Assembly (NCBI GenBank): GCA_001803815.1
Contig: MHEL01000076.1
Location: forward strand, 3,766-9,420
DNA: 5,655 nucleotides
Direction: 5' to 3'
DNA from: Nitrospirae bacterium RBG_19FT_COMBO_42_15
Lineage (GTDB): Bacteria; Nitrospirota; CAKKRA01; 9FT-COMBO-42-15
In this document: piece by piece, positions 5,235 to 5,655 of the stretch
How positions within the stretch are numbered: position 1 is the first letter of the stretch
Layout: each line of letters begins with the position of its first letter
Program-made: the position numbers and the translations under genes
The notes under the pieces: model-generated
What the model was told of the DNA's origin: nothing
Databases searched by the model: none
What the model saw: only the letters and a program-made list of their open reading frames with translations

Positions 5235-5245
5235 AGCAATTTTGA
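5206..5245. repeat. 40-bp promoter-carrying direct repeat, copy 2
   Basis: ATTATACCACAGCG...GAGGTCAAAGCAATTTTGA, 36 of 40 identical to 4399-4438 and in the same orientation. The inverted repeat at the -10 box is degenerate in this copy (TTATAC/GCATAA). The repeat is 78 bases from the downstream start codon, against 25 for copy 1. Confidence 0.9.
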
Positions 5246-5262
5246 TTCTTAATTCGTTTTTT

Positions 5263-5326
5263 CCCTCTCCCCTTGCGGGAGAGGGCAGGGTGAGGGGGAA
5301 AAAGAATATGAATGTAGGTGCAGAGG
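5263..5326. repeat. Hairpin plus G-rich dispersed repeat, copy 4, with GTAGGTGCAG tail
   Basis: A perfect 9-bp stem, CCCTCTCCC (5263-5271), loop CTTGC, GGGAGAGGG (5277-5285). It runs into CAGGGTGAGGGGGAAAAAG (5286-5304) and ends at ATGTAGGTGCAGAGG (5312-5326). A T-run precedes rather than follows the stem on the plus strand, and neither strand gives a terminator. This is the fullest copy of the G-rich family; other copies lack the left arm. Confidence 0.7.
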
Positions 5327-5363
5327 ATAAAACTGCAATAGAGGAAGAATGCTGTAAAAAGGA

Positions 5364-5624
5364 TTACACAAATTCAGCAGGAGTCAATATCTTTATGGGT
5401 GTCTTTTCTTTAAAATGTTTTGTGTTCCATGTGATAAAGGAATCAATGCCTTGGTTTGCCTCTAAAGTCCATAGTATTACTGCATCTCCAAGGCGGATGC
5501 CTCTTTGGATTCTGGAAAAACATTCAGAAACAAGCGCCGCCCAGAAGTCTTTGGCGCTGTCATATCTGGGGTCATTATGAAAAATGTGATAAACTGCAAG
5601 GACATCGGTATCAATGGCGATCAT
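5364..5624 (-). CDS. Short PIN-domain (VapC-like) protein, probably internally deleted
   Basis: 86 residues against about 130 for a complete PIN toxin. Both ends are well preserved: MIAIDTDVLAVYHIF with Asp5/Asp7 at the start, IRLGDAVILWTLEA with Asp47, and FITWNTKHFKEKTPIKILTP near the end. In the complete VapC encoded at 3755-4165 the first and third acidic residues are 88 positions apart; here they are 42 apart. The segment that should carry the conserved glutamate is missing, apparently lost in frame after about residue 22. The protein therefore probably lacks nuclease activity, although it could still fold partly or bind an antitoxin. The ATG at 5624 has no clear adjacent ribosome site. 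The partner antitoxin would lie just right of the window edge. It could alternatively be a naturally compact variant. Confidence 0.72.
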   Translation of the reverse strand: MIAIDTDVLAVYHIFHNDPRYDSAKDFWAALVSECFSRIQRGIRLGDAVILWTLEANQGIDSFITWNTKHFKEKTPIKILTPAEFV

Positions 5625-5632
5625 AGCAGAAT

Positions 5633-5655
5633 TTATTTTCTAACTGCCTCCATTA
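5633..5655 (-). CDS. Possible C-terminal end of an antitoxin gene upstream of the short PIN gene
   Basis: One minus-strand frame is open from the window edge to TAA at 5635-5633 and would end a protein in ..MEAVRK. It stops 8 bases before the PIN gene's ATG, the spacing expected for an antitoxin-toxin operon. Only seven codons are visible, so this is a positional guess. Confidence 0.2.

Noticed and set aside
5263..5285. Hairpin as a terminator
   Set aside because: The T-run precedes the stem on the plus strand and would be an A-run after it on the minus strand, so neither strand has the terminator layout.
5119..5580. 153-residue plus-strand open frame near the right edge
   Set aside because: It runs through a promoter, the G-rich hairpin repeat and the antisense of the short PIN gene; its translation reads like repeat DNA.

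Overview
The window looks like an accessory stretch of chromosome from a Gram-negative bacterium with moderate-to-low GC. It carries an inner-membrane LptC-like protein of the lipopolysaccharide export machinery, a lipobox-containing lipoprotein and a LuxR-type regulator. The gene mix and the G-rich dispersed hairpin repeats would fit Nitrospirota or a deltaproteobacterial relative, often seen as metagenome assemblies. That placement is an impression, not a demonstrated assignment.

Layout from left to right. (1) Bases 1-246 (+) hold the C-terminal DNA-binding end of a LuxR/GerE-type response regulator that begins outside the window. (2) Bases 284-912 (-) hold a two-gene toxin-antitoxin operon: a small charged antitoxin followed, through a 4-base ATGA stop/start overlap, by a TumE-type (DUF6516-like) toxin. 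A good sigma70-type promoter lies so close to the antitoxin ATG that the transcript is probably leaderless. (3) Bases 913-1178 contain a G-rich repeat and a compound hairpin repeat, then the strong ribosome binding site of a 544-residue glycine-linker lipoprotein (1179-2813, +), which ends at an intrinsic terminator. (4) Bases 2864-3589 (+) encode an LptC-like protein directly after that terminator, with no visible Shine-Dalgarno and no lptA or lptB after it. (5) From 3755 to the right edge every gene is on the minus strand and belongs to the toxin-antitoxin world: vapB-vapC (AbrB-type antitoxin, PIN ribonuclease), a DUF433/DUF5615 pair, and an 86-residue PIN protein that appears to have lost its central third.

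The most notable structure is regulatory. The vapBC and DUF433/DUF5615 operons encode unrelated proteins, yet each is preceded by a copy of the same 40-bp sequence (36/40 identical). That sequence contains a TTGACC-17-TATAAT promoter overlapped by an inverted repeat, complete in one copy and degenerate in the other. Each copy is followed, in the same order, by a G-rich GGTGAGGGG-type repeat and a GTAGG..GCAG tail, so the DUF433/DUF5615 module lies between two direct copies of a composite repeat. Similar G-rich repeats flank the TumE module. Together this suggests a small island built from interchangeable toxin-antitoxin cassettes that entered or recombined at dispersed repeats, next to housekeeping-type envelope genes.
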